Below are positions 25,331 through 35,168 of a DNA stretch of 64,000 nucleotides, one piece after another. The translations under genes were made by a program, and so were the position numbers. The notes beneath the pieces are model-generated. The model saw only the letters and a program-made list of their open reading frames with translations. It made no database searches and was not told where the DNA came from. Every line of letters begins with the position of its first letter. Position 1 is the stretch's first letter. Origin of the DNA: Euryarchaeota archaeon UBA24 (lineage in GTDB: Archaea; Halobacteriota; Halobacteria; Halobacteriales; Hikarchaeaceae); assembly GCA_002503845.1 (NCBI GenBank), contig DASO01000010.1:184935-248934 (forward strand), read 5' to 3'.

Positions 25331-26938
25331 TTATTTGTCTTTTCGGTATTTGTTCCTCAAAATGATAGCAATACCGTTCATCGATAGTAACACGAATAGT
25401 AGCAAGATAATACCGGCTGCAGCGACCCCTCCACGGAGATCGGGTTTGGCGGAGAACGCCCAATGGAAAACTTGTAAGGGCATGGCGCTGACTTTGCTAT
25501 CAAAACCCGTTGGTGCCTTAAATACAGTAGTAGCGGCCCCAATCATTAGCAGAGGTGCAGTTTCACCAAGAGCGCGACTCATTGATAATATAGTTCCAGT
25601 AAGGATACCTCCAACGGACATGGGGAGTACAACATTTCGGATGGTTTGCCATTTGGTGGCCCCAAGTCCATAAGAGGCCAGTCTTACAGCTTCTGGTACT
25701 GTTCGAATTGCCTCTTGAGATGCGATTATAACAATCGGTAGGATCAAAAGAGAAAGTGTCATCGAAGAAACAATTACAGTCCCGAATCCCATTCCAAGGA
25801 GATTTACAAACAATGCCAATCCGAGCAGGCCATAAACAACTGAAGGGACTCCAGCAAGATTAGATATATTAATTCTGACCAACCTGGTTAAACTTCCTAG
25901 AGGTCCGGTTTTAGGAGCATATTCTTCTAGATAAATTGCAGCTCCGACTCCGAAAATTAAGGATAGAATTCCGACTAAAATAACGATGAGAATGGAACCG
26001 ATGAGTGCGGGGTAAAGACCTGCTTCTGCAGGGAATCTTGAGGGAGGACTAGTTATAAATTGAAGATCTAACCAAGGGGTAGGGTGGGCAGCTCCTATAC
26101 TAGTTGCCACGATACGTGCTATGAAGATAGTTGCAATCAAAAAGAGGGGAAAAAGAAGACCGAATTTGTTCTGTTCGGATGAAAATAGAAGTGTAGAGGC
26201 ATACAAAAATATTGGAATTAGGATTGTTAAAAAATAGAGTACAGAGGTAGTCGGGGGAATTTCGGTGAAAGTATTTGTGAAGAGTCCAACTATAATTGAA
26301 AATAAAACGACGGAAATTGCAAGATGATTCCTATGGGACTTTAGAGGGGTAGTTTTTAAGAAGTGTCGGGAAAGAAGTGCAACTGGAGGTCCAAATATCC
26401 AGACAAAAATTAGCCAGTCTGCAGGGTAGTAAGGGATAAGTTTCCATAAGAAATTAGATAGAAATGTGCCCATAATCATCACGGCGAGGGGGGAAAAACT
26501 CAGATATACTGATTGTTTTTGGTGAGATCGTGCATAGAACCAAACTATTGATGTTGGTAGTACTGTGAACGTGAAATAAAGGAATGCGATTTGTGGATCT
26601 AAGAGTATGAAAATTACTAGAAGGAGGGTTCCAAACAGAGTTCCACCCACAAGTATTCCAACTGCACGTGTGGCAACTTTTCCGACTGCCGGATTTCTCT
26701 TGCAATACCAACTAAAAGCGAGGAGTGGTGAGAGGACTATGAGAATATAACAGAGGTACCAGGACAGATCTGCTGTTTTGAGGCCCAATGCATTGAAAAG
26801 AGCAGTTGCTAATAATAGTGCTAGAGAAAGGATTCCAACAATGGATGCCACAAAAGCCAGATAGTGGAAGAGAACCTCTCTTGAAAAAATAGAAGAACTG
26901 CTTTGTTTTCGTTTTATGTCGAATTTGGTAGTTTCCAT
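25331..26938 (-). CDS. pstA: Phosphate ABC transporter permease PstA with extended N-terminus
   Basis: A 535-residue permease. The C-terminal part (about 270-535) is the standard MetI-like PstA domain with the coupling-helix [24 protein letters not shown] and [14 protein letters not shown]. The first 260 residues add about eight hydrophobic segments not present in bacterial PstA (about 290 aa), a layout I associate with haloarchaeal PstA. The role of the added helices is unknown. It directly abuts pstC (no intergenic bases), suggesting coupled translation of the two permease subunits. Confidence 0.93.
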   Translation of the reverse strand: METTKFDIKRKQSSSSIFSREVLFHYLAFVASIVGILSLALLLATALFNALGLKTADLSWYLCYILIVLSPLLAFSWYCKRNPAVGKVATRAVGILVGGTLFGTLLLVIFILLDPQIAFLYFTFTVLPTSIVWFYARSHQKQSVYLSFSPLAVMIMGTFLSNFLWKLIPYYPADWLIFVWIFGPPVALLSRHFLKTTPLKSHRNHLAISVVLFSIIVGLFTNTFTEIPPTTSVLYFLTILIPIFLYASTLLFSSEQNKFGLLFPLFLIATIFIARIVATSIGAAHPTPWLDLQFITSPPSRFPAEAGLYPALIGSILIVILVGILSLIFGVGAAIYLEEYAPKTGPLGSLTRLVRINISNLAGVPSVVYGLLGLALFVNLLGMGFGTVIVSSMTLSLLILPIVIIASQEAIRTVPEAVRLASYGLGATKWQTIRNVVLPMSVGGILTGTILSMSRALGETAPLLMIGAATTVFKAPTGFDSKVSAMPLQVFHWAFSAKPDLRGGVAAAGIILLLFVLLSMNGIAIILRNKYRKDK

Positions 26939-27913
26939 TTAGTAACTCTCCCTGTATCGTTCAGTGATGAAGTTGCTTATTGCATTCATTAGGAGGGTAA
27001 CAAAGAATAGAGTTATACCAATTGCAAAGAGGCTGTTATAAGCTACTGAACTACCTACGAGATCACTTTGGGCTAATTGGACCATAGCTGCAGTCATAGT
27101 TTGTCCAGTCTCTAGTAGAAAGTCTGCTGGGTGAACATACGGGATAGGACCGATATATCGAACCTCGGGTAGAGTGGGGTGGAGTCCCATAGCAACAGTT
27201 ACAATCATGGTTTCCCCAATTGCGCGAGAAATAGCTAGGATATAAGATGCCACAATTCCAGACAAAGCTGCAGGAATAACAATACTAGTAGAGACGTCGA
27301 ATTTGGTCGCTCCGAGTCCAAATCCAGCTTGTCTAAGAGAATCGGGGACGGCACTCATGGCATCCTCGGAGATGGAGGAAACCATAGGTATGATCATGAT
27401 TCCAACCATTAACGATGCAGAAAGTGCATTGAAAGGACTAATTGAGGGGAAGAGCATACGGAGTGCAGGTGTAACATAAGCTAGGGCGAAAAATCCATAA
27501 ACGACAGTGGGGACTCCTGCGAGAATCTCTAGTAGTGGTTTGAGTATAGAGTGAGTGCGTTTGTCTGCATATTCACTGAGATAAACTGCAGTTAAGGTTC
27601 CGATAGGAACTGCCACTAAAGCTGCCATGAAAGTCACTACAAGAGTCCCAAATAAGAGAGGCAATATCCCATATTCTTTAGGGGGAATTACAGGACTCCA
27701 ATTGGAACTAGTAAGAAACTTGAGAGGACTATACTGACTGAAAAAGACTATAGCGTCTTCGAAAAGGAAATAAATTATCCCAATTGTCGTGAAGATTGTA
27801 AGAATTGCAAGGATGAAAAATATGTTTGCATAAATACTCTCAAAAATTCTACGAGTTTTGAAATGAGAAGTTGATGAAAATGAGTCCATGTAGTCTTTGG
27901 GTTCGGGGATCAT
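26939..27913 (-). CDS. pstC: Phosphate ABC transporter permease PstC
   Basis: A 324-residue permease with six transmembrane helices. It shows LTAVYLSEYA, LLEILAGVPTVVYGFFAL, the coupling helix EDAMSAVPDSLRQAGFGLGATKFD and SRAIGETMIVTVAMG, all PstC hallmarks. Together with PstA it forms the membrane channel for phosphate import. It lies 11 bp after pstS and immediately before pstA. Confidence 0.95.
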   Translation of the reverse strand: MIPEPKDYMDSFSSTSHFKTRRIFESIYANIFFILAILTIFTTIGIIYFLFEDAIVFFSQYSPLKFLTSSNWSPVIPPKEYGILPLLFGTLVVTFMAALVAVPIGTLTAVYLSEYADKRTHSILKPLLEILAGVPTVVYGFFALAYVTPALRMLFPSISPFNALSASLMVGIMIIPMVSSISEDAMSAVPDSLRQAGFGLGATKFDVSTSIVIPAALSGIVASYILAISRAIGETMIVTVAMGLHPTLPEVRYIGPIPYVHPADFLLETGQTMTAAMVQLAQSDLVGSSVAYNSLFAIGITLFFVTLLMNAISNFITERYRESY

Positions 27914-27924
27914 AGTTTTGGTGA

Positions 27925-28908
27925 TTAAATTAGTGCATTTAAAGCTGCCAACTCTTTTGTAATAGTCTCTTTTGTATTTGGCACATACCCAACTTCTTCT
28001 GCTACGATCTGCTCATTTGCGCTTTGTTCAATGCAATATTTTGCAAATTCTGCGACGTGTTTTTCTGCGAGTTTTTCGGAGGACACGTATGTAAATAGAG
28101 GTCTGGAAAGGGGTTTGTATTTTCCATTTTTTGCTGCGTCGAGAGTGGGTGCAACAGGTCCATTCCCACCATCTATTTTTAATGCCTTGATTGTGTCGGG
28201 ATTGTTGTAATAGTGTGAGAATCCCAGATATCCTATTGCGTATTTGTTTCCTTCGATTCCTGCAATAATGATATGGTCTTCTTCGGTTGGTTGGTAATTA
28301 GTGGTGTGAGTAGCTCCGTTTTCTCCTATGATCACTTCGTTGAAGTAATCAAACGTGCCAGAGGTGTCTGCTGCACCGTATCGATCGATTTTCTCATCTG
28401 GCCAAGATGGGTTTACATCAGACCACTTTTCTGCTGCGTTTTGATCCCAGATTGATTTGAGTTCTGCGACAGTCATGCTATCGACCCAATCGGCGTTTTT
28501 GTTGACAATAATAGTTAATGCATCAGTTGCAAGCCTAATTTCATGGGGAGTCACACCGTTTCCTTTGCAGAGATCAATTTCGGAATTTTTGATGGGCCTA
28601 CTCGCGTTACTAAAGTGAGTCTGACCTAGACAAAAAAAGTTTTTGAATCCGCCACCACTTCCAGTTGATTGGATTGTAATAGTGACATCGGAATGTTGTT
28701 TTTGGAATTCTTCTGCCATAGCCGTCATTAGTGGGAAGACTGTAGAACTCCCTGCGATATTTATTTCTCCAAAAAGTTTTTCTTTCGAAGCTCTGGTTGA
28801 GGGATTAGATTTCCGAGTTTCATTGACACATCCTGATACGGAAAGGAGACCTAATGTGCTATATGTGGCTAGAAAATTTCGCCGAGAGTAAAAATTTTCC
28901 AATACCAT
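27925..28908 (-). CDS. pstS: Phosphate-binding lipoprotein PstS (Tat-exported)
   Basis: A 327-residue extracellular phosphate-binding protein. The N-terminus shows a twin-arginine signal (SRRNFLAT) followed by a hydrophobic stretch and a lipobox LLSVSGC, so it is likely a Tat-exported lipoprotein, a style common in haloarchaea. Phosphate-binding motifs are IAGSSTVFPL, QSTGSGGG, NASRPIK and GAADTSGTFDYF. It is the first gene of the pst operon and has a TATA box about 27 bp upstream, so transcription is probably phosphate-regulated, though no operator is identified. Confidence 0.94.
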   Translation of the reverse strand: MVLENFYSRRNFLATYSTLGLLSVSGCVNETRKSNPSTRASKEKLFGEINIAGSSTVFPLMTAMAEEFQKQHSDVTITIQSTGSGGGFKNFFCLGQTHFSNASRPIKNSEIDLCKGNGVTPHEIRLATDALTIIVNKNADWVDSMTVAELKSIWDQNAAEKWSDVNPSWPDEKIDRYGAADTSGTFDYFNEVIIGENGATHTTNYQPTEEDHIIIAGIEGNKYAIGYLGFSHYYNNPDTIKALKIDGGNGPVAPTLDAAKNGKYKPLSRPLFTYVSSEKLAEKHVAEFAKYCIEQSANEQIVAEEVGYVPNTKETITKELAALNALI

Positions 28909-28931
28909 TATCTACTATAAATAGAAATTGG

Positions 28932-28941
28932 GTTAAATAAA
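28932..28941 (-). promoter_or_regulatory. Promoter of the pst operon
   Basis: The minus strand reads TTATTTAACC here, about 27 bp before the pstS ATG at 28908, as expected for a leaderless archaeal transcript. The 239-bp gap between pstS and the divergent regulator (28909-29147) is extremely AT-rich and holds no gene; it must contain both promoters and any phosphate-responsive operator. Confidence 0.45.
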
Positions 28942-29111
28942 GAACTATTTTGAGTATATTGAAGTATTAATTAATATATAGATAGATATACAAAAGGATT
29001 GAAAGAGTCCCATAGTATCGAAAAAAGCAAATATAATAAATATATAGAATGGCATATCTGACAGCGAATGTTCTTAATTTAGATATGGATGAATTAAATA
29101 AATAAGGTAAA

Positions 29112-29122
29112 TATATATATAA
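29112..29122 (+). promoter_or_regulatory. TATA box of the AbrB-PhoU regulator gene
   Basis: TATATATATAA lies 26-36 bp before the ATG at 29148, an excellent TATA match. Confidence 0.5.
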
Positions 29123-29147
29123 TAATGTATGTAGATAAAAGTAGCAG

Positions 29148-30179
29148 ATGACCACTAATGTAGATCGAAGAAAGGTTCAGCGAACGGGAGGATCAACTTA
29201 CACGGTTTCGTTGCCAAAGGGCTGGGCGGTTGATAATAAAATTACTGCAGGATCTGTGTTAACATTTTATCCAGAAGGGAATTCGATCGTGGTGACTACC
29301 GAAAATGAGGACGAACGAAGTGAGGGATCTATAAAAGTAAGTAAAATGGATAATGGGGAGATAACTCGGGCAATTTTTTCCATGTATGTCAGTGGTTTTG
29401 AGGTGATCAAACTAGAATCAGAGGGGATTACGCTCGAGCAAAGGCGTGCGATTCGAGATGCAACGAGGCAGCTTGTTGGAGTAGAGATAGTGGAAGAAAC
29501 ATCGAAATGTATTAAATTGCAAGATCTGCTGGATAATTCAGAAATGTCCATAAGGGGGACAGTTCAAAGGATGCAAAGTATGATTCTTTCCATGCTTTCT
29601 GACTCTATGGCAGCGCTGATGGGGAATGATTTCGAGCTGGCAGAGGATGTCATTGAAAGGGACAATGATGTTGATAGACTTTGGTTCGTTGTGTCAAGAG
29701 CGTTCAGAACTGCGCTCATGAGTCCAACAAAAATGAAAGATTTAGGAATGGAAAGGTTGGATTGTTTTGATTACCACACTTGTGCAGAACAATTAGAGAG
29801 AATAGGAGATCATGCGGTGAAAATTAGTTATATGAAAAAAGAAATTCAGGAGATTCCAGAGGGGCTTGGTGAGGATTTGAATAGACTATATGGTCTGGCA
29901 AATGAGATAATTGTTCTTTCGGTAGAAGCAATGCACATAGAAGATACAAAAAAGGGATGGGATATGGCAAATGAAGCTCGGACTCGAGTGGTGGAGATGG
30001 AAAGAATGATGCTTGGGATGGTAAATTCGATGATAGAGTTTATAGAATCGAAAACATTGTCCCCAATTGATGCTCAGAAGATAGGATTGATTGCAGATTC
30101 GATGTCTCGATGTGCAGATTATGGGGGAAATATTGCAGAAATAGTGCTCCAAAAAAATAGCCCACGTCCAGAATTTTAG
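29148..30179 (+). CDS. AbrB-PhoU phosphate regulator
   Basis: A 343-residue two-part protein. Residues 1-50 form an AbrB/SpoVT swapped-hairpin DNA-binding domain (VQRTGGSTYTVSLPKGWA). Residues about 120-335 form two PhoU repeats with metal-binding clusters (CAEQLERIGDHAVKI; DSMSRCADYGGNIAEI). This fusion suggests a transcription factor that senses phosphate status, probably by contact with PstB or metal. It is transcribed divergently from pstS and is the obvious candidate regulator of the pst operon and of itself. Its target site is not identified. Confidence 0.88.
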   Translation: MTTNVDRRKVQRTGGSTYTVSLPKGWAVDNKITAGSVLTFYPEGNSIVVTTENEDERSEGSIKVSKMDNGEITRAIFSMYVSGFEVIKLESEGITLEQRRAIRDATRQLVGVEIVEETSKCIKLQDLLDNSEMSIRGTVQRMQSMILSMLSDSMAALMGNDFELAEDVIERDNDVDRLWFVVSRAFRTALMSPTKMKDLGMERLDCFDYHTCAEQLERIGDHAVKISYMKKEIQEIPEGLGEDLNRLYGLANEIIVLSVEAMHIEDTKKGWDMANEARTRVVEMERMMLGMVNSMIEFIESKTLSPIDAQKIGLIADSMSRCADYGGNIAEIVLQKNSPRPEF

Positions 30180-30257
30180 TCTGTAGGATAACGCTATGTC
30201 AAAAGTATTATCAGAACGAATTGTTTTTACCAGTAGTTTGACAAATATCCTGTGAAG

Positions 30258-31526
30258 ATGAGTTATAAGTACGAAAAAGTAGAAGTTCCTAGCAGCGGGT
30301 CTAGGATTGAGAAAGGAAAAGATAACGCAGATGATCTCATTGTTCCAGACGACCCCATAATTCCAATTATATATGGAGATGGGATTGGAGTGGATGTGGG
30401 TCCTGCAACTCAACAAGTATTACAAGCTGCTGCAGAAGCAACAGGTAGAAAAATTAATTGGATGGAAGTTCATGCGGGCGAAAGTGCGAGTGAACTGTAT
30501 GATGGAAATATTTTACCAGAAGACACTTTGGCGGCGATTCGAGAATTTAGAGTTGCTATAAAAGGGCCGCTTACAACACCAGTTGGATCTGGATTCAGGA
30601 GTCTAAACGTTGCGTTAAGGAAGATTCTCGATCTATACGCATGCGTTCGTCCAGTGTATCACTTGAAGGGAGTACCATCCCCAGTTAAGCATCCAGAGAA
30701 AATGGACATGGTGATATTTAGAGAAAATACAGAAGATATATACGCAGGTATAGAATGGGAAGCTGGCACTCCAGAAGTAGAGAAGATTAAAAGATTTATT
30801 GAAGAGGAAATGGGAGTCAAAGGTGCCATGCACGAAGGTCCGATTGGAATTGGTATAAAACCGATTACAGAATTTGGAACAAAGAGGCTCGTAAAGAAAG
30901 CTATTGATTATGCGATTGAGAGAAACAGAAAATCTGTAACATTTGTGCATAAAGGAAATATCATGAAATATACAGAGGCGGCGTTTGCGAAGTGGGGATA
31001 TGAGTTAGCAGAAGAATATGGAGATCAGATCATAGCAGAAAATACATTATGGGAAGAGAGAGAAGGAGAAGTCCCAGAGGGTTCGGTGGTAATAAATGAC
31101 AGAATTGCAGATAATATGCTGCAACAAGTATTGACAAGAACAGATGAATATGATGTCCTAGCAGTTCCGAACTTAAATGGAGATTATCTTTCAGATGCTT
31201 GTGCGGCCCAAGTTGGTGGTTTGGGTATTGCCCCAGGGGCAAATATCGGAGATGGGATGATACTTGCAGAACCAACTCACGGATCTGCACCGAAATATGT
31301 AGGTCAAAATAAAGTTAACCCCACTGCCATGATTTTGTCTGGAAGAATTATGTTAGAATATATGGGATGGCACGATGCAGCGGATTTAGTAAAAGATGCA
31401 CTAGAAGCACAAATTGCTTCGAAAGAAGTAACGTATGATTTTGAAAGGCAGATGACAGGTGCAACAAAGGTTTCGACTACAGATTATACAGAAGGGATCG
31501 TGAAGAAGATACAAGATTCAGCTTAA
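30258..31526 (+). CDS. icd: Isocitrate dehydrogenase (NADP-type)
   Basis: A 422-residue TCA-cycle enzyme that decarboxylates isocitrate to 2-oxoglutarate. It shows [14 protein letters not shown], the substrate loop [31 protein letters not shown], the Tyr/Lys pair region [12 protein letters not shown], and LNGDYLSD; the cofactor region [17 protein letters not shown] is of the NADP-binding kind. The ATG at 30258 is preferred to a GTG two codons earlier. It complements the citrate synthase at 61403-62560. Confidence 0.95.
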   Translation: MSYKYEKVEVPSSGSRIEKGKDNADDLIVPDDPIIPIIYGDGIGVDVGPATQQVLQAAAEATGRKINWMEVHAGESASELYDGNILPEDTLAAIREFRVAIKGPLTTPVGSGFRSLNVALRKILDLYACVRPVYHLKGVPSPVKHPEKMDMVIFRENTEDIYAGIEWEAGTPEVEKIKRFIEEEMGVKGAMHEGPIGIGIKPITEFGTKRLVKKAIDYAIERNRKSVTFVHKGNIMKYTEAAFAKWGYELAEEYGDQIIAENTLWEEREGEVPEGSVVINDRIADNMLQQVLTRTDEYDVLAVPNLNGDYLSDACAAQVGGLGIAPGANIGDGMILAEPTHGSAPKYVGQNKVNPTAMILSGRIMLEYMGWHDAADLVKDALEAQIASKEVTYDFERQMTGATKVSTTDYTEGIVKKIQDSA

Positions 31527-31543
31527 GAATTTAATTAAGTTTA

Positions 31544-32563
31544 TTAGCTAGATATACAATCGAAATCGGAGAAGGTTTCTAAGATCTCCAATATGTTTTT
31601 TTCTTCATTGGAGAAGGGAACTAACGTCAGATGTTTTATTCCCATATCAACTAGTTCTTCAACTCGTATTTGGCAATCCTCGGGATTTCCCGCAATAGTA
31701 TATAGATCCATTAATTCAGGAGAAATGGAAGTCCGTAGTTCAGAGGGAGGAATTGAATCGATATCGCCGAGTTCTTTTATTTTTCGAATATGAGAATCTT
31801 GTGCCCCAGCTGCTTTGAGGGCCGTGAGACTAGCATGCCGTTTGGTTAGCATGGAAATGAACCAAGAGGCAGCGTTGAGAGATTTTTCTTTATTTTGAGA
31901 TACAGAAACAAAAACTAAATATCTTAAATCTATATCGGAGGGGTCCCTACCGGTTGAATTTGCACCTATAGAAATTCGTTCTTGGGCATATTTTACACCC
32001 GAAGGGGATAGGAGGCCACCTCCCAAAAATGCCCCATCTGCTACTGCGCCGGCTAAAGATAGGAGTTGGGGGCCCCTACCTCCAATGTAGATAGGAATTT
32101 CGTCTCGAATGGGTTTAAATTCTAATTTGGCTTCATGTAACGAAAATTCATCTCGTGTTGAAGTGACAGTTTCCCCAGACGTTAGGCGTCGGATTGCATC
32201 AATGGCATCCCTCATAGTCCCAATTAATTTCGATTGATCATATCCAAATTTATCCACCCCGTGGCCTCCGGCACCGAACCCTAATTTTGCCCTTCCATCA
32301 GAAAGTTCATCGAGGGTAGCCATTGATGCCGCAGTGAGACCGGGGTTTCGGGTGTAAGCATTTGTGACAGAGGGGCCGATCCCAATTTTGTGTGTTCGGG
32401 CAGCTGCAAGAGTTGCCCATGCATACATGTTCTTTCGGAGAGCCTGATCAGCGATGAATAGATCTTCATACCCAAGAGTTTCGATTGAATCCACTACATC
32501 TAGGAAATCCTGAAGTGGTTTGTTTGCGATGTACACCGTACTAGTTTTACATGTGGTTCCCAT
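31544..32563 (-). CDS. F420-dependent Mer-like / luciferase-like oxidoreductase
   Basis: A 339-residue TIM-barrel protein of the luciferase-like monooxygenase family, close to 5,10-methylenetetrahydromethanopterin reductase (Mer). Motifs: YEDLFIADQ, KIGIGPSVTNAYTRNP, LGFGAGGHG and IPIYIGGRGPQ. Mer reduces methylene- to methyl-tetrahydromethanopterin with F420H2. In haloarchaea Mer-like proteins persist beside folate enzymes, possibly serving as a methylene-tetrahydrofolate reductase; FolD and GlyA here make that plausible. Other F420 enzymes of this family cannot be excluded. It lies 45 bp after rtcB on the same strand. Confidence 0.82.
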   Translation of the reverse strand: MGTTCKTSTVYIANKPLQDFLDVVDSIETLGYEDLFIADQALRKNMYAWATLAAARTHKIGIGPSVTNAYTRNPGLTAASMATLDELSDGRAKLGFGAGGHGVDKFGYDQSKLIGTMRDAIDAIRRLTSGETVTSTRDEFSLHEAKLEFKPIRDEIPIYIGGRGPQLLSLAGAVADGAFLGGGLLSPSGVKYAQERISIGANSTGRDPSDIDLRYLVFVSVSQNKEKSLNAASWFISMLTKRHASLTALKAAGAQDSHIRKIKELGDIDSIPPSELRTSISPELMDLYTIAGNPEDCQIRVEELVDMGIKHLTLVPFSNEEKNILEILETFSDFDCISS

Positions 32564-32608
32564 TGTTTTTTGGGAAGTAGTAGGCTTACATATAGTTTGT
32601 TAATTATA

Positions 32609-34066
32609 TCATCCTTTAATGTTAACAACAGGATAGGTTCGGGCAACTTTGTCTCCAATTCCTAAAAAATCAGATATATTAACAACTTCAGATACGTCTT
32701 TGTAAACACCGGGTGCTTCTTCAGAGATGGTAGCATCAAGGGTCGCAGTAACATGGATATTTTGTTCCTTGAGTTTTGCCTGTATTTCAGATGCTTTGAA
32801 TAGTTTTTTGGCTTTTGTGCGGCTTAAAATTCTACCGGCCCCATGGGCAGTTGAACCGAAAGTTAAATCCAATGATGCATCCCCACCTCGTAAGATATAA
32901 CTATCAGATCCCATGCTTCCGGGTATGATAACTGGTTGGCCTACAGTTTTAAAGGCAGATGGCAATTCAGGGTTGCCTGCGGGGAATGCCCTGGTTGCAC
33001 CTTTTCGGTGGACAAATAATTCACGTTGTGTCCCATTTACCATGTGGAATTCTTTTTTGGCTATGTTGTGTGCTACGTCATAGAGTAAATCCATTCCAAG
33101 GTCTTCCCATGGTTTGTTGAATAGTTCCTCGAATACTAGTCTAACGGCGTAAGTAATTATCTGGCGATTGGTCCACGCAAAATTTATGCAAGCGCACATG
33201 GCGGCGTAGTAGTCCGATGCTAATTGGCTACCAGATGGGGCCGCTGCGAGCTCTTTATCCGGTAGTTTTGATAAAAGAGTGGCGTGTTCCATCTCTATTT
33301 TTCGCAGATAGTCGGTGCAAGTTTGGTGCCCCAATCCGCGAGATCCAGTGTGGATCAATACAACGATCTGGTCCTGTGATAAACCATAAGAATGTGCTAC
33401 ATCTTCTCGAAATATTTCTACCACTCGTTGAACTTCAAGAAAATGATTTCCAGAGCCAAGAGAACCAACTTGGTTTTTTCCTCTTTGTTTTGCCCTGAGT
33501 GAAATTTTAGTCGGATCGGCGTCTGTTCTCCTTCCGCGATCTTCGCAGAAATCCAAATCTTCTGGTACGGCATAACCATTAGATAGCGCCCATTCAACCC
33601 CCAATGATAGAATTTCTTCTATATCTTCTAAAGAAGTATTGAGAACCCCTCCTTTCCCTAGTCCTGCGGGGACTTTGTTGAAGAGAAGTTTCCCGAGTGA
33701 TTCTTCTTTTCCACGTAAATCGGAATAAGAAAGGTTGGTTTTTATCATGCGAACACCGCAATTGATGTCATAACCCACTCCTCCTGGAGAAATACAGCCA
33801 TTATTTGCATCGGTGGCCACCACACCTCCGACTGGGAAACCATATCCTTGGTGGCCATCTGGCATGCAAATTGCATACTTTTGTATTCCAGGCAAAGATG
33901 CTGTGTTTTTTAATTGTTCTAGCGTTTTGTCTTGAGATATTTGTTCCAATAAAGTTTCACTTGCAAATATTCTTGCAGGGACGATCATATCTCCGGATCG
34001 GGGGATTTCCCATACGAATTCTTCTATTTGAGTGAGAGAGATGTTTCCCGATTTGAATGTGGTCAT
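32609..34066 (-). CDS. rtcB: tRNA-splicing ligase RtcB
   Basis: A 485-residue GTP- and Mn-dependent RNA ligase that joins tRNA exon halves (2',3'-cyclic phosphate to 5'-OH). Metal and guanylation motifs are present: GGVGYDINCGVRM, GSLGSGNHFLEVQ, HTGSRGLGHQ, PGSMGSDSYILRG and the guanylated-His loop STAHGAGRILSR. There is no intein. It lies 52 bp after archease, its activating partner, in the same operon. The tRNAs visible in this window carry no introns, so its substrates lie elsewhere. Confidence 0.96.
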   Translation of the reverse strand: MTTFKSGNISLTQIEEFVWEIPRSGDMIVPARIFASETLLEQISQDKTLEQLKNTASLPGIQKYAICMPDGHQGYGFPVGGVVATDANNGCISPGGVGYDINCGVRMIKTNLSYSDLRGKEESLGKLLFNKVPAGLGKGGVLNTSLEDIEEILSLGVEWALSNGYAVPEDLDFCEDRGRRTDADPTKISLRAKQRGKNQVGSLGSGNHFLEVQRVVEIFREDVAHSYGLSQDQIVVLIHTGSRGLGHQTCTDYLRKIEMEHATLLSKLPDKELAAAPSGSQLASDYYAAMCACINFAWTNRQIITYAVRLVFEELFNKPWEDLGMDLLYDVAHNIAKKEFHMVNGTQRELFVHRKGATRAFPAGNPELPSAFKTVGQPVIIPGSMGSDSYILRGGDASLDLTFGSTAHGAGRILSRTKAKKLFKASEIQAKLKEQNIHVTATLDATISEEAPGVYKDVSEVVNISDFLGIGDKVARTYPVVNIKG

Positions 34067-34118
34067 TATGCGTATATTACGGTCTTAGAACATATACCTT
34101 CGTTACGGAGGTGATAGG

Positions 34119-34529
34119 TCATACATCAAATACGACATACAATCTCCACCCATTTGGTGTTTTTTTAACTTCCATGTCAGAATATGTGACTGCTTTGATT
34201 TCACGAGATTCGATGGTATCGAGAGGGACACCGTAGTAGGTTCCTTCGAGGTTCCATATATCACCTTTCTGGGTGATGGATACTTTGTGGTTTGTTGGTA
34301 AAACATTGTACACATCACGTTCGTAAATGAGCATGTCAAGAAAATCAAATAGAAGAGATTCTAGAGACTCTGAAGATATGTTTAAATGGAATTTTTTGGT
34401 TCCAGAAAGAGAGTTGGGAGAGTGTGCTTGGGATAGACCTTCTGCAATGCCGGAAAATGCTTCTTCCAAAGTGAGGGCTAATGATTCGACTGCGATGTCG
34501 GCAGTATGATCCCGAAGATGAAATTCCAT
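34119..34529 (-). CDS. Archease, RtcB activator
   Basis: A 136-residue protein with the archease signature: HLRDHTADIAVES at the N-terminus (metal-binding Asp), LEEAFSGIAEGL, LLFDFLDMLIYERDV and a C-terminal GWRLYVVFDV. Archease allows RtcB to turn over many times and widens its NTP use. The start is the ATG at 34529 (MEFHLRDHT), because the longer frame adds 16 residues not seen in the family. It is the first gene of the archease-rtcB-Mer-like run. Confidence 0.92.
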   Translation of the reverse strand: MEFHLRDHTADIAVESLALTLEEAFSGIAEGLSQAHSPNSLSGTKKFHLNISSESLESLLFDFLDMLIYERDVYNVLPTNHKVSITQKGDIWNLEGTYYGVPLDTIESREIKAVTYSDMEVKKTPNGWRLYVVFDV

Positions 34530-34671
34530 GATAGTTTGGTTTGAATATAAGAAATGGTTTGATTTAGTTGTCTGCATTTCAAATCAACAAGGGGATGGTA
34601 GCAGAAATTTCAATAGAACGGTTGGATGGGAAAAGATGCAGTTATCATAATGGGAATATTTACAGAACGCA

Positions 34672-35118
34672 GTGGGAAATAATTTCGAAATACTACAGAT
34701 AGAACCAAACAGTAGCCGTCTGTTGAATGAAGCGTGGTTGCTTAAAGAGGAGATACGTCGGGGAGAGGATTTGTTGAAACAAAAATGGGGATTTTTTGCG
34801 CAAATGTATCATGAAGCAGAAAAATTTTGGTGTGTTGATTCGGAGACTGGGGGTGGGCTAGGTTTTATTGCCGTTCAAGATAGCGGATATATCTTTTTTA
34901 TTGCAGTGAATGGGAATCATCGGAAAGAAGGAATTGGGAAATATTTGATCGATTTACTGGGAGAAAAATATGACCACATTTCATGTCATGTTAGAACTAC
35001 AAACATAGGCGCGATAGGTTTCTATGAAAAGATTGGATTTGAGAAAGAAAAATTGGTTCAGCGTTATTACGAAGATATGGGAGATGCGTGGTATCTAGTT
35101 TATTCCCCAAATTTGTAA
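34672..35118 (+). CDS. rimI: RimI-type N-terminal acetyltransferase
   Basis: A 148-residue GNAT enzyme. The acetyl-CoA loop is GNHRKEGIGKYL (pattern RxxGxGxxL), followed by HVRTTNIGAIGFYEKIGFEK, typical of RimI/ArdA N-alpha-acetyltransferases that modify protein N-termini. The start is a GTG at 34672; a nearby ATG at 34650 is out of frame. It lies 50 bp before priS on the same strand, an arrangement I recall from haloarchaea, and so may share its transcript. Confidence 0.8.
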   Translation: MGNNFEILQIEPNSSRLLNEAWLLKEEIRRGEDLLKQKWGFFAQMYHEAEKFWCVDSETGGGLGFIAVQDSGYIFFIAVNGNHRKEGIGKYLIDLLGEKYDHISCHVRTTNIGAIGFYEKIGFEKEKLVQRYYEDMGDAWYLVYSPNL

Positions 35119-35168
35119 TAATACATAGAAAAAAAGATTTTTACTTATTGGTAGTCTGATATCTCGAG

